Under the pieces are notes generated by a model that saw only the letters and a program-made list of their open reading frames with translations, was not told the origin of the DNA and searched no databases. Shown piece after piece: positions 43,800 through 54,911 of a stretch of 64,000 nt of DNA. The position numbers were made by a program, and so were the translations under genes. Position 1 is the stretch's first letter. Every line of letters starts with the position of its first letter. The stretch is from Amphiura filiformis. Taxonomy: Eukaryota; Echinodermata; Ophiuroidea; Amphilepidida; Amphiuridae. The DNA is taken from NCBI RefSeq assembly GCF_039555335.1, contig NC_092647.1, positions 14,990,094 through 15,054,093 of the forward strand, written 5' to 3'.

Positions 43800-43952
43800 C
43801 TGTGTAAAGTAGAAACTATCATCATCTTCATCATCTTGGTTGCTAGGCAACCAGGCAGCTGCTTGCTTCAAGAGATCAGCATATTCCTCTCCACCTTCTT
43901 CCATTTTGAGTTGTTGTATTCGTCCATTAAGGGCACTACTGAGTACGCCCAC
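43800..43952 (-). CDS. ZRANB3: ZRANB3 exon 11: end of ATPase region
   Basis: 153 nt, 51 codons, phase 0. It encodes VGVLSSALNGRIQQLKMEEG, aligned with human QVTGSTLNGRKEKIQAEEG, followed by an acidic stretch DDEDDDSF and FYFTQ. It links the helicase to the PCNA-binding segment. Acceptor gatttttaag, donor gtgagg. Confidence 0.95.
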
Positions 43953-45271
43953 CTTAAAAATCAAATGGAGAATTAATTAAAGAATGAAACTATAAATTGT
44001 GCGGTTCTCTATGGAAAGCGTCAGCTGCAATGCCTCCATATTGATGTGCATCATTGGGGGCAGTTTTACTTGGAGAAACTAGAATTTCGCGGTTCTCGAC
44101 CTGCACGGTTCTCTACGCAAAGCGTCGGCCGTAATGCCTCCACCTTGACGCCCATCATTTTAACAGGTGCAATTTCACTTGACCCCAAAATGACCTTAAC
44201 ATTATGACCTTGACCTTAACGTTCCCACCAAATTTCATGAACCTGCAGCAGTCTATGGCGATTTGACCCCAGATTACCTCGAATGACCCCAAAATGACCT
44301 TGACATTTTTGCCTTGTTTCAGTGGTCATTCCCACAAAATTTCATGAACCTGCGACAATCTATGGCGCTTTGACCTTGGATGACCCCAAAATGACCTTGA
44401 CATTTTTTTCTTCCTACAGTAGTCCTTCCCACCAAAATATATAAGAGTCACAATAGAGCTGTATGGTAAGAGAGAGGACCCCCCCCCCCTCATTTCGTGA
44501 GGAGGTTAAAGGGGTATAAAGAATCTGTTCACTTTTTCCCTTTCTGTTATGGTCAATATGGCAGATGTATACATAGGCACTATAATGAAAGACAGAGATA
44601 AAAAGAATTTATCGCGTCTGACGTCATCTGTCAATCAAACTCGAGCACGATTTGTTTACAAGTGTCGTGATGATGACTTGTTGAACGCGGTGGTATAACC
44701 GGTCGCCTTATTGTTAATTTTGCACTTTCAAACATGCAAACCATCTCAAAAGTTAGGTCTTTATAGTAGGAAACATTCTTTGGCGAAGGCACCATGTCAA
44801 CAATGCCTAGAAAAGCTGCTTTTTGCCTTGTAAAAGTACGTAATTTTTTGCCATTTGCTGCTGTTCCTTTTCTCCGATCAGCACCAGATAGATCGGTCTT
44901 CCTTTTACGCGCTATTAACCTGTGTTAACCAATCAAGGATCGTAATTGACAGTGACATCAGACGCGATAAATTCTTTTTATCTCTGTCTTTAATTATAGG
45001 GCTATAGTTTGTTAGGTAAAAAAATGAGAGACTCATAACATTGCCTATGATATTTTAGAATAGCATACACGCATAGGTGTAGCACTTACTTTAGTTGCAC
45101 ATGTGCAATACGTAACTAGCACCCACTTATGTGAATTTACGTGAGTGTAAGTTAGGACTTTATTGACAGGCACAATAATGAAAACTGAATAATTTTCGCC
45201 AAATATTAGCTTAACAAGCTATACTCTTGAGTCCAGATTCATTAAAATTATGACACTAAATATTGCTTTAC
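43953..45271. other. ZRANB3 intron 10
   Basis: 44160-44420 has repeated GACCCCAAAATGACCTTGAC phrases. The MITE at 44580-45002 follows. No gene is seen. Confidence 0.7.
44580..45002. mobile_element. MITE with GACAGAGATAAAAAGAATTT ends
   Basis: AGACAGAGATAAAAAGAATT near the left is mirrored by AATTCTTTTTATCTCTGTCT at the right, with TATAAT/ATTATA outside and TCGCGTCTGA inside. Same family as 17191-17516, opposite orientation. Confidence 0.82.
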
Positions 45272-45451
45272 CTTTCTGGACAATGCTGACCATATCCATT
45301 CATCCATGGTGCCCCTAGCAACCAGATAGTGGACATGGATGGAGTTAATTTGACCAATCCTGTGAGCTCTATCTTCACACTGTTCAAGGATACCAGGAGT
45401 CCAATGTAGCTCAGCAAAGACAACCTGATTGGCTGCGGTAAACGTCAAACC
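45272..45451 (-). CDS. ZRANB3: ZRANB3 exon 10: helicase motifs V and VI
   Basis: 180 nt, 60 codons, phase 0. It encodes GLTFTAANQVVFAELHWTPG, then QCEDRAHRIGQ (motif VI, with the arginine finger region) and VHYLVARGTMDEWIW. This completes the ATPase core. Acceptor attatctttag, donor gtaaag. Confidence 0.97.
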
Positions 45452-45756
45452 CTAAAGATAATGATATGCACAGCGATATAAGGCATCAAACCATCCAATT
45501 TGCGCAATTATGGGTGCATTTTCCCAAAAATGTTCAAACATGCAAAAAAATACTGTTAATTCTACAAAGGCAGTCTTACCAACAGGATACTTTGATTACA
45601 TGGTAGAACTTTTCTACAGAAGGTACTGTATTCTCTCAAATCAAAGCCCCCCCCCCCCCCCGATAAATTCGCCCACCATTTTTTTCAACCAAACTGTTCC
45701 ATAAATGCTGTCAAAATACCATACAGTACCAGTATTTTCAAACATCAGATCACTGA

Positions 45757-46136
45757 TTTCTTCTTCTTCCTTCTTCTTCCTTATAAGTGCCTCCCTCATA
45801 TGTATGAGTATTGTCGCACTGCGTACAGACAAGCTGTACTTATTTTTTACTCTGGAACCTAGAGTAGATGAGTGTGTTTTTGAAGTACAGTCAACATGAC
45901 CGGGATGAGCCCCTGCTCTTTTCGAATAGCCTGTGTCGTTCTTTAACGTGCACACTACATTAATGTGAGAAAATATGCATGTACACAGGACCGACAGCTT
46001 AAAGTGCCCTCCAAAGCACTAAGCAAGTAGAGTGAAGTGTCTTGCTCAAGGACACAAAGAGCCGGACCTGGGATTCGAACCCTTGACCCTTGGGTTCACA
46101 TTCCTATGCCTTAACCGCTAGGCCACGCTCTCCTCT
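45757..46136 (-). mobile_element. tRNA-derived SINE with (GAAGAAG) tail
   Basis: The head (46136 to about 46058) has a tRNA-like A box (TGGCCTAGCGGTTAAGGC) and B box (GGTTCGAATCCC). The body follows with TGTCCTTGAGCAAGACACTT and CGTTAAAGAACGACAC. The 3' end is a GAAGAAG tract at 45757-45785. A 3' piece with the same order and tail occurs at 62070-62170, which supports the boundary. Confidence 0.82.
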
Positions 46137-46398
46137 TAAATATTTCACAATATCCATAAGTGTGGCCAATGTTATGGAAGATATAGCCCTAGTTGTGGAA
46201 GATATAGTTAAAGCCATGCACAAAAGGGAGTATATTAATATAAAATAATTAACTCTAGCCAATACCATTAGAAAACATACTCCCTCTGTGGAAGACTTGT
46301 CACAAATCTTCCACAGGGGTATGGCAGATTTCAAAAGGATTTGTCCATGGAAAAACACTGGCATGGTTGACGGGAATTATATAAATAAACACAAATGT

Positions 46399-46679
46399 TT
46401 CACCAGGTTCACCATCGCAAATAATAAAGGAAACAAGCAGAAAAAGTGATCCTGCCCGGGAATCAAACCCAGGACCTCACAAGACCTGTGCCTTAACCAT
46501 GGGAGCTTTGTGATTAGGCTGGTTGATATTTAAGTGACCGCTTATAGATTCGAATATCAAGCAGCCTAATCACAAAGTTCCTGTGGCCAAGTGGTTAAGG
46601 CACAGGTCTTGTAAACCCACTTTTGTGGATCACTTTTTCTGCTTGTCTCATTTATTATTTGCGATGGCGAACCTGGTAA
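46399..46679. repeat. Inverted dimer of a tRNA-like sequence
   Basis: CACCAGGTTCACCATCGCAA at the left pairs with TTGCGATGGCGAACCTGGT at the right. Each arm contains GGTTAAGGCACAGGTCTTG; the left arm also keeps a B box (GGTTTGATTCCCGGG on the minus strand), lost in the right. The centre is near 46540. Confidence 0.75.
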
Positions 46680-46859
46680 AAAGGATTGGTCCATTTTGGG
46701 CAAAATCACTAGAAAGAGATTTTTCCTGCAAAATTAATATTAGGAATGACAGATAAAGTTTTCAAGGCTCAGTTATTCAACCAGTCAGTAAAAGTCTTAA
46801 TAATCCCCAAAGCCCAAAATAATGTATTTATTTTTAATGAATATAATAACTGAACTTAC

Positions 46860-46931
46860 TGTGCCTGCAGCAAGTATGCTTAGTATCGCTACCCTGGTGT
46901 CTTCATCAGTCTGAAACTGTCGAACAAGATG
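46860..46931 (-). CDS. ZRANB3: ZRANB3 exon 9: start of motif V
   Basis: 72 nt, 24 codons, phase 0. It encodes HLVRQFQTDEDTRVAILSIL, then AAGT. Joined to exon 10 it gives AAGTGLTFTA, motif V; human ZRANB3 has AAGQGLTFTA, while Thr here matches most other SNF2 proteins. Acceptor tttccctatag, donor gtaagt. Confidence 0.96.
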
Positions 46932-47589
46932 CTATAGGGAAACCAAAAATATGAATATCATATCATACAAGTATTTCACAAGTTTATTTGTCCTACTGAG
47001 CTATTTATGTCAGATGAACTCTGTAAGGGATTGCTGTTGCAATCCTTATATTTTTCTATATGTAACGTCATAAAAAAAATCATGTTTTATACTTCAAAAA
47101 CCTATGATGGAACTTACCAAACCCCCTTGTGGTGAAAAAACAGGCCTGTTTTTTCCTTTGCATTCAAATACATATGGCATTGACTGCATTTGACTATAGT
47201 CATAGATGCAACCATAATTAGCTGAAATGATGACTTGCCACTATGACCTGATGATTACAATTACTATGTATTGTGTCCTCAAAAATATAAAGGAAATATT
47301 TCAAAATAATTTCACTACAAATTGTTTTACGTCCAAGTAAATGTTGTTGAAATTTATTTGTAAGAAGAAGAATTAAGTGTGTTTTGAGTTTTTGTATACT
47401 ATGGTGCTTCCACCATCTATTCATTTGACCAAGGGTGGATCGTGGGGGCCTTCTCTTTAAAAAAGTAACAAAAAAAACCAGGAAAAAATTGACAAATAAT
47501 TAGCTTGGTATAATATCTGTATTTAGAATTTTGCCATCAAATAGTTGTTACAGTCTTTGTAGTTGCCATTATTGTTCGATTCTTCTTAC
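46932..47589. other. ZRANB3 intron 8
   Basis: AT-rich, with no recognised gene or repeat. Confidence 0.6.
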
Positions 47590-47775
47590 CATTCTTTCCA
47601 TACTAGGCACATCGCCATCAATCCTGATATATTTCATGGTAGTCTTGTGTTCTCGTTGATATGCCATTACTGTCTGTGCCAAGGCTGTCATCATTTCTTT
47701 GTGATGAGCAAACACAAGGAATTTGAGATCTTGGTTCTCGAGTAGAATTTTCACATACTCACACACAGCACCTAT
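47590..47775 (-). CDS. ZRANB3: ZRANB3 exon 8: helicase motif IV region
   Basis: 186 nt, 62 codons, phase 0. It encodes IGAVCEYVKILLENQDLKFL, then VFAHHKEMM (motif IV, start of RecA lobe 2) and YIRIDGDVPSMERM. LKFLVFAHH and YIRIDG are almost the same as in vertebrates. Acceptor ttttcttcag, donor gtaaga. Confidence 0.97.
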
Positions 47776-47921
47776 CTGAAGAAAATCCCACAAAATACCA
47801 TGAAAACAAATTGTATGTTACTAGTGCACCAAATAAAGATCTCACTTCTTGCAATATTTCATTTTATTCTGCCAGGAAGGGGGCCGATCAACATTCATGT
47901 AAGGGTGCAAGATAAAGGTTA

Positions 47922-48257
47922 ATGCTGGTTTCATACTTTCTGTCGCTTGCCGCTCAGCGGCATGACGCTTGTACTTTTCTGCAAGGGGAGCAGCACACCG
48001 CTGAGCGGCAGTGGCATGACTCTGAAAGTCACTCTTGCCGCTCAGCACCGCTCCAAAATTGTATTTTGTTCTCATACGTCAGAGCGGCACCGCTCCGAGT
48101 TGACTTTGAATTAAACTCCAAGCGATGGTGCTGCTGCCGCGGCAAAGTGGTGGAGTGATTGATATATCGGCTTGCCGCTGGTCGCCGCTAGCATTTTTGG
48201 CACGACTGCGCAGTGAAGAAAAATTGGCAAAGCGGCAGGAAAGTATGAAACCAGCAT
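47922..48257. mobile_element. GC-rich MITE with ATGCTGGTTTCATAC ends
   Basis: ATGCTGGTTTCATACTTTC at 47922 and GAAAGTATGAAACCAGCAT at 48257 are inverted copies flanked by TA. The interior is much more GC-rich than the intron and repeats GCCGCTCAGCGGC-like palindromes. Confidence 0.82.
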
Positions 48258-48384
48258 TACGCCATGTTCAATGGCCAGAGTGCCCATCTTTCTTTTGAAG
48301 CAACTTGGACCCAGACTCCTCCATGAATAATGATGGATGCACAAAGAGTCAATTTATCTTAACAGTATAAGCTGGTAGCCATTT

Positions 48385-48520
48385 ACTCCTGGATGGAGTG
48401 ATGAAACAAATGGGTTTATAGTGCCTTGTCCAAGGACGCAAACACATAAATTGGCTCCAACATGACTTGAACCAGGGACCCTTTGATTACGGGTCCCGTC
48501 ACTTAACCTGTAAGTCGCAA
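48385..48520 (-). mobile_element. SINE fragment
   Basis: On the minus strand a B-box-like GGTTCAAGTC is followed by GCGTCCTTGGACAAGGCACT, the same arrangement as the 45757-46136 SINE but diverged. Confidence 0.55.
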
Positions 48521-48526
48521 TGCCAG

Positions 48527-48668
48527 GCCCGTAGCCAGGGGGCGCATATTTGCAAAAGTATACAAGAAGTCCCAAAATGTAAGAATTTGCGAGTGTAGCA
48601 ACCCCCCGGAAAAAAGTCCACTTTTTCAAAATCAGTACCTCCCACAAAAAATCCTGGCTACAGGCCTG
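48527..48668. mobile_element. Small MITE with AGGCCCGTAGCCAGG ends
   Basis: AGGCCCGTAGCCAGG at 48527 and CCTGGCTACAGGCCT at 48668 are inverted. End fragments of the same type occur near 6950 and 53938. Confidence 0.7.
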
Positions 48669-49033
48669 TGCAACGCTAAGCTAACCGTAAAGGGATGAGC
48701 AGCAACAGTTTTCAAAAGAAGGGTTCTTGGGAACTATCTTAGGTTGAACTGGGAGCTCCCAGAAATTGATTTTGAAACAAATAGAGGTCATAAAAACTGA
48801 TTTGAAACAAATGGGATTTCTACAGAATTTATATGAAATTTACTAGAAACCCTCAAAAGCTAGATCAGATGGACCACCAAAGGAAGAGGCTTAAAGAAGA
48901 AAACTACTGTTTACTGACTACAGACAAAAGCTAGAATAATCTTTCGAACATAGTCCACAAAATTGAAGTGAAAATGGTCAGTCTTTTGGGAGATATTTTT
49001 ATTCAATAGAAGAACTTGAAGAACTAAAGCATA

Positions 49034-49272
49034 TGTGACATGATCAAGAGGAATGAGTCGGATGTCGCTGATATTGTTTTCGAGAAATTGGTAAAAACAA
49101 TATTTAAACTCTTTTGTTTTATATTGTTTTCAGCCATTGATAAATTGATCATAACTCGGTAACCAGATGTCCGATTTTGATGGGGTTTGCATCAAAACTG
49201 CCACAAAATGATGTAAAAAACCTCTAATTGAAAATTGCCGACATGTGACTCATTCCCCTTGATCGTGTCACA
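49034..49272. mobile_element. MITE with TGTGACATGATCAAG ends
   Basis: TGTGACATGATCAAGAGGAA at 49034 is mirrored by TTCCCCTTGATCGTGTCACA at 49272, with TA on both sides and further pairing of GAGTCGGATGTCG. TGTGAC group. Confidence 0.82.
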
Positions 49273-49777
49273 TATTGACTCTCATATGAGGAGCTTTGAA
49301 AAGGTATTAAAATTTATTATGAAAAAGACTTCCTTTTCTTGTTCACTTTCGTTAAAAATTTTGTACTTTTAACATTTGGGGGGGGGGGTCTCTGAAAAAA
49401 GTCCACTTTTCATGGTAAAAATGTCCAAGAGGGTCCAAATTGAAAGGAGAATTAACAATGGGACCTCTTTTTCATGATAAAGCAAATATTGTAACATTTC
49501 CAGAAGAAATATATATGTATTTCTTACGCACAAAATTTTAGTTTTCACTGTCAAGATGTCCCCCTTTTAATTTTGAGCTACACAAATGAGGCGAAACAAA
49601 GAAAATTGCCATTTAACTCCAGTACCCATGTCACCCGATGAGTGCCACCTCCCCTGCAAAAAGCATGCATACTGCATGTCACAAGGATGAAACTCATGGA
49701 CCCGTAGAGAATTTTCTGGTATTAAATGCATGGATGGAAAAATGCAAATAAAGTAACAGTTATATTGTTATCAGTAC

Positions 49778-49909
49778 CTTTGCTTTTCCTGTGAGTACAT
49801 ACATACGTCCAGCCAGCGTCTGTATTTGAAACTTTGGGTTGAAAGCGTTGTCAGCATTTTCTGGTGGTTTCCAGAGGTCTCTCATTGTCAGCCAACATTG
49901 ATCTATCTC
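49778..49909 (-). CDS. ZRANB3: ZRANB3 exon 7
   Basis: 132 nt, 44 codons, phase 0. It encodes EIDQCWLTMRDLWKPPENA, then FQIQTLAGRMYVLTGKAK, the helical region leading into RecA lobe 2. Human ZRANB3 has a diverged equivalent ending RMFKQTAIAKAG. Acceptor cttctcaatcag; the donor gtactg is weaker than its neighbours. Identity rests on position, phase and the GRMY..TGKAK block. Confidence 0.9.
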
Positions 49910-50339
49910 CTGATTGAGAAGGAGGGAAGAAAACACACCTTGTTGTTAAATTAACCCCTTGGGCAGTACTGGTCATAACTTGAAATGCTCATAACTTGAA
50001 ATGCTCATTTCAATTGCCAATCAGCAGGTAGTTCTCATAGGGTTAATACAAAAAACTATGACCGACAACACCTCAATGTCTGTTATCTTTTGTCTTGATA
50101 AAACCGAAGATAAAGTGTGTTTTTAGTGAATCATTACTCGTTGACTGCCGATAAACGCGTCCCAATAAATCGGACTTAGTCACGGTCAGTTCTCATGATA
50201 GATATCCATGGCTAACGATGGTTAACTATGAAAACATGTTAAAGGACATCAAGAAAATTTTCTAAGTTATTTATTTTGAGCTCTTTCGAGTATCGACGAG
50301 TAATGGATATATTCTGTAGATTTAGGTTTTGTCTGTGAC

Positions 50340-51175
50340 TGCTAATGTGAGGCCGTCGTGGGTCGTGCGGGGCTCAAACTTCGGTGGGTGGGTGTAGCTC
50401 TGTCCTGGCAAGAAGAAGTTTATGTTCGTTAAGTCATCCGACCCGGGGCCCCTCCCAGGGGTCATTTGAGGTCAAATGACTAAAACTGTCATATGGGCAT
50501 GAAACTAGGTCGACGGGACTCAAACTCGGTGGGTGGGTGACGTTCTGTCCTGGCAAGAAGATGTTTATGTTCGTTAAGTCATCCGACCTCGGGGCCCCCT
50601 CCCAGGGGTCATTTGAGGTCAAATGACTACAAACTGTCATATGGGCATGAAACTAGGTCGTACGGGACTCAAACTCGGTGGGTGGGTGTAGTTCTGTCCT
50701 GGCAAGAAGATGTTTATGTTCGTTAAGTCGTCCGACCCCGGGGCCCCCTCCCAGGGGTCATTTGAGGTCAAATGACTAAAAACTGTCATATGGGCATGAA
50801 ACTAGGTCCCACGGGCTCAAACTCGGTGGGTGGGTGTAGTTCTGTCCTGGCAAGAAGATGTCTATGTTCGTTAAGTCATCCGACCACGGGGTCCCCTCCC
50901 AGGGGTCATCTAAGGTCAAATTACTAAAAAGTGTCGTATGGGCATGAAACTTGGTAGGTACAGTCAACATTTAAAGCAGCATTTTTGAAGGTCATTTTGG
51001 GGTCATCCAAGGTCACCACGGTCATCTGAGGTCAAATTAGTAAAAGCTCAAATATGGGCATGAAACTAGATAGGTACAGTCAACATTTAGAGTTATAAGT
51101 TTAGGTCATTTTGGGGTCATCCAATGTCACCCTGGGGTCATCTGAGGTCAAATTAGTAAAAATTGTCATATGGGC
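50340..51175 (+). repeat. ~148-bp tandem array
   Basis: ATATGGGCATGAAACTAGGT occurs at 50491, 50639, 50788 and (diverged) about 50935, a spacing of 147-149 bp. Each unit carries GGTGGGTGGGTG, GTTCTGTCCTGGCAAGAAG and CCCTCCCAGGGGTCATTTGA. The units become shorter and decayed after 51000. Confidence 0.88.
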
Positions 51176-52602
51176 ATGTCACCATCAGCCTGGTAATCGC
51201 GCCCAGACGAGAACCGCCAAATATGGGTAACCGCCTAGTCTATTTTAAAACTGATGCATCAATTACTATGTTCATCATGTCATATAGAGGCCTTGCATGC
51301 GACGTATCATCCCGTAAATATGGCGGACTACTCAAATGCATTCAACAAAAGCATGATTGCAATCTACCGTGACAGTTTGTCTCACACACATAATCCTGCA
51401 CTACGATCAAATAGGTTGATGACAACATTTGATTGAATGGACTGCACTCCGCCATAACTACGGTGAAGGACACGGTTGAAAACCTTTGTTTGGAGCCAAT
51501 CAATAATTTCATGCAGGGCCTCTATTGTATCATTCTCACATAGATATAGAAATACTAAATTGTTCACTATCTATATTTTTACTTCTAGTAGAGCTCCAAT
51601 CTAAGGGTTAAAGTTATGTTTTAGGTTAGGTTAGGATTTTTTAAAGTACCCAGTACAGTGAACCTTATGGTACAAATGCGCGCGAACATTTTAGCATAGG
51701 CCTATTGAAACTAAACTGGTGAAATATGGGACAAAAGTGGAATAAATTAGCGCAAAGCGCTAAAAATGGCATTCTGTGGCTATAAAATGGCCAAATATGA
51801 GGTTAATTTAGACACAAACCAATACACAGGCGTCAATATTGGGGGGTGATTATATTGACCATCCCCCTGGCAAAATATTGTGGCATTTATCCCCCGATCT
51901 ACGCCTATGTAATTTAGAGCCCTGTGACTCCATCGGTCTCCCTCTCCTCTCTCTCCTTTCCCCCCCCTCCTTCCTTTTTCTTCCTCCCCTATGCGTCGTA
52001 ATCTATTTCCTCTTCTTTCTATATCTAACCTCCTTGGGCCTACATATTAGTACTGATATATCATACGCTGGCGAAATTACGTAATTAATCGGATTTATTA
52101 ACATACTGAGAAATAGGTGAAAACAATTTTGACAAAAGGAGTTGTCCTTTTCAATTTGTAGACATGTACTTTTGATTATTTACATAGCTTCTTCTCCAAT
52201 CACTGTGTAAAACATCCATCCAAAAATCTGATTGCTATTATTATATGGATGAATGGACATATCACAAAAGGATTGCTTATCTCAATAGGGCATGTACTTA
52301 AGCATTTTTTTTAACTGACCGGCGTTATTGGGCGCTTTATCGGAGGTCACCGAGTAATGCCGAAGATCAAAATCGATTTTATGTATTGTGTATGTATCAT
52401 AGGGCGCTTCGTATTGTCTCTATGCGCTTGAGAATTCAACAATATAAATAATGGTAGCTCTATTATAATACACATTAATGTTTTAAGCAGATAAAATTCC
52501 AAAATATAATACGTTTTCTGCCTTTGCTTGTCACGTGGTAGGCCTATGTTGAAGTTGCGATTATATTTTTAAATAAGTTTCAGCTGAATAACAAGAAGAC
52601 AA

Positions 52603-52680
52603 GGGGCCTAGTGGTCTAAGGCGCTAGGCTCATAGAGTACTAAGCGTTGCGCCGTGAGTTCGAACCCCGCCTCTGCCAAA
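52603..52680 (+). other. tRNA-like sequence
   Basis: GGCCTAGTGGTCTAAGGCGC resembles an A box and D arm, and GAGTTCGAACCCCGCC a T arm, followed by CTCTGCCA. The 5' acceptor half (GACAAGG) does not pair well with CTCTGCC and the anticodon stem is imperfect, so a pseudogene or SINE head is more likely than a working class II tRNA. Confidence 0.4.
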
Positions 52681-53728
52681 CTTTAAAAGAAGTAAATTAA
52701 AATTTGACTTTTTTAAATTTCATATTTGGGAAATGTGACTGGGAGAATTTATGTATGGTGTGGAGTGGTGTGATAGGGCATGTACTTTAACTGGCCGGCG
52801 CGGTCCGGTGACTAAGTCTTTATTGGGCGTTTTATCGGCAGTCAACGAGTAATGTTTGTGTAACACAATTTATTCCAAACTTTTTACCTTTCTTTTGAGA
52901 TGTACACATAGTCAAATTTGACAAGAATATTTTTGAGGAGTAAATGGTATTTCATTGGTAGATATCTTACTTTGAATTGATACATGGCAGGAATAGTCAG
53001 AAGCACAGCAGCTGATAGGTGTATCCCATCATGCTCTGCGGTACCATAGTAGAACTGCACGTGCCATAGAAAGTGTACACAAAATCCTTCACTTCAAATT
53101 TTGATTACTTGCTTTCATATCAGAGGAGCTTAGAATTTTGTTGGATAAAAATATGATCTCTAAAGTAATGTGAAACTATCCATAGCTCTCAATATTTAAG
53201 CTGTTCTTGCTTACCATATTTCGTCATTTTCCCAAGGGGCGTTTGTTCAAGGTCAATTTTAGAACAATAATTCCCATTAAAATCATTAGGTAAACTAAAA
53301 ACACATGCTAAAATGACGAACTATGAACTAGAAACACCGACTTCTGGCTCACTTCCGGATTTCTGATCCAGATTTTCGCCAATTATTGACGCTATTATCG
53401 ACCATGTGAGCAACTTGGTAAGCTTATTACACAAGATAGCATGGAAATATTGGCATTTTTAAACATCTTGGTTGAAAAAAGTGGTGGGGGCGTTTATTTG
53501 AGGGGGTGCGACTACAAGATAATTTGAACAAGCATTGGATTAAAAAAAAAAACCTTGTGGCACACCCATTTTATATATCGGCATTTTTTTCAAACCCGCT
53601 TTTTATCAGCGGTTTATTTTCCTGTTTTTCTCACTACATGTCATTTTGTGATGAACCCGATGATACAATATCTCTTTTTTAGCTACTGAATTTACTTTGG
53701 AAATATAAAACACTTATGTTTAAAACAA

Positions 53729-53870
53729 AATGGGCTATTCTAGTTGAAATCCATACACCCCCTATGGAAGACATGACACACAGGGGTTGAAGATCTCAAA
53801 TGGAGTCATCCTATTTGAAATTGACACTCCCTGGGTGTAACATTATGCTCATGTCTTCCAATGTGAAATA
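53729..53870. mobile_element. Short copy of the CCAGTTGAAATCC MITE family
   Basis: Begins GGGCTATTCTAGTTGAAATC; ATGGAAGACATGA pairs with TCATGTCTTCCA near the other end. Confidence 0.65.
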
Positions 53871-54172
53871 TGATTTGTACAAAGTTCATAATCACTCTCA
53901 AATAAATTGTTTGTTTGGCAAGATCTCAATTTTGACCAGGCCTGTGGTCAGGATTTATTTTAGGGGGTGCAAGGGCGAAAAAGTGGACCTTTTAAAAAAA
54001 AATAATCAAAGAAGGGCTAATTTCAACATTTTACAGAATATAAGCAAACCTTTTTTCTTCAAAAAGGGCTGATTTTTAACATCTTTTATATATTTTTTTG
54101 TAATTTGCATTTTTGTTGGATGTGCCGTGTCGTAACCCCGCTGGCCTGATTTTGACCCTACTTTCTTCTTAC

Positions 54173-54244
54173 CTTTTTCTCAGCAGACTCTGCAAGCTCA
54201 AATGGTACTTTCTGTCTTCTCTTGGGAGGGAGCTGTGTTAAAAC
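54173..54244 (-). CDS. ZRANB3: ZRANB3 exon 6
   Basis: 72 nt, 24 codons, phase 0 at both ends. It encodes VLTQLPPKRRQKVPFELAES, the LTQLPPK hallmark that follows the first RecA lobe in this family. Acceptor aatgtttgtag, donor gtaaga. Confidence 0.96.
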
Positions 54245-54838
54245 CTACAAACATTAAAATGTAAATATTTTTATTTCTGTCTTATTTTAGTCTTTCTATA
54301 CTTAGATCAGTACCAATTCGCTGTGGAAGTGACGTAATTAATTGGATTAACTACCATAGTAGGGGAATACAATTTTGAATATATCGCACTTCACTACAAC
54401 ATTCAAGCGGTACCTATGCATTGAACCATAGATGTCAAAGAAAGGCTTATCGGTCGCAAATGTAAGATTATTATCTTTGAAAAGAGCAGTATTGTATTCA
54501 ATCTATGTTTGCTGGCATACACAAGTGACTAGTGAAATCTACTTGTAGTGCAGGGCGATGTACTTAAAAATTGTATTTTATAGCAAATAGGCAAAATTTG
54601 GAGGCTTTTTTGCTAGGCTTCTACACGACACCCATTTTGTGTGTAATTATACTACCTATTTTGTTCTATATTTCTTATGGAGGATGAATGAACTGATACA
54701 TTCAGCTCATACTGCATTTGTTTGCATTTGTACAGGTGCAGTGACCCTTTCCAAGACTTCTTTGAAGTGCTAATATTCTAAATCTGTGTTAAAAATAACT
54801 CCTTTGCTGTTTGTAAACTATAGTATTATTGAACTTAC
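54245..54838. other. ZRANB3 intron 5
   Basis: Plain AT-rich intron; nothing recognised. Confidence 0.6.
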
Positions 54839-54911
54839 GTTTTTCTTTTCCCTTCTGATCATAATGCTTCCTTTAAGCTTGCGATGCAATTCCTCCAGAT
54901 TAGAAGCACCA
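54839..54911 (-). CDS. ZRANB3: ZRANB3 exon 5
   Basis: 73 nt. It encodes GASNLEELHRKLKGSIMIRR, the conserved IMIRR segment found in SNF2 enzymes between the two RecA lobes, and ends EKKN at phase 0. Acceptor tctgttggcag, donor gtaagt. In human ZRANB3 the same block reads IMIRRLKTEVLTQLPPK; here the exon ends just before VLTQLPPK, which begins exon 6. Confidence 0.95.

Larger units (their letters stand above)
45452..46859. other. ZRANB3 intron 9
   Basis: Contains a full-length tRNA-derived SINE (45757-46136), a palindromic repeat (about 46140-46345) and an inverted SINE-like dimer (46399-46679). Confidence 0.75.
47776..49777. other. ZRANB3 intron 7
   Basis: Holds MITEs at 47922-48257, 48527-48668 and 49034-49272 and a SINE piece at 48385-48520. 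49280-49770 shows nothing recognised. Confidence 0.75.
49910..54172. other. ZRANB3 intron 6
   Basis: Contains a small TTAA MITE (49955-50042), the 148-bp array (50340-51175), a tRNA-like sequence (52603-52680) and a palindromic MITE (53729-53870). A phrase with TGCCGATAAA and CCAATAAA occurs near 50140, 52340 and 52830, marking another dispersed repeat. 51180-52280 and 52860-53720 show no gene. Confidence 0.7.

Noticed and set aside
52603..52680. Functional tRNA gene
   Set aside because: Acceptor and anticodon stems do not pair properly, so it is kept only as tRNA-like.
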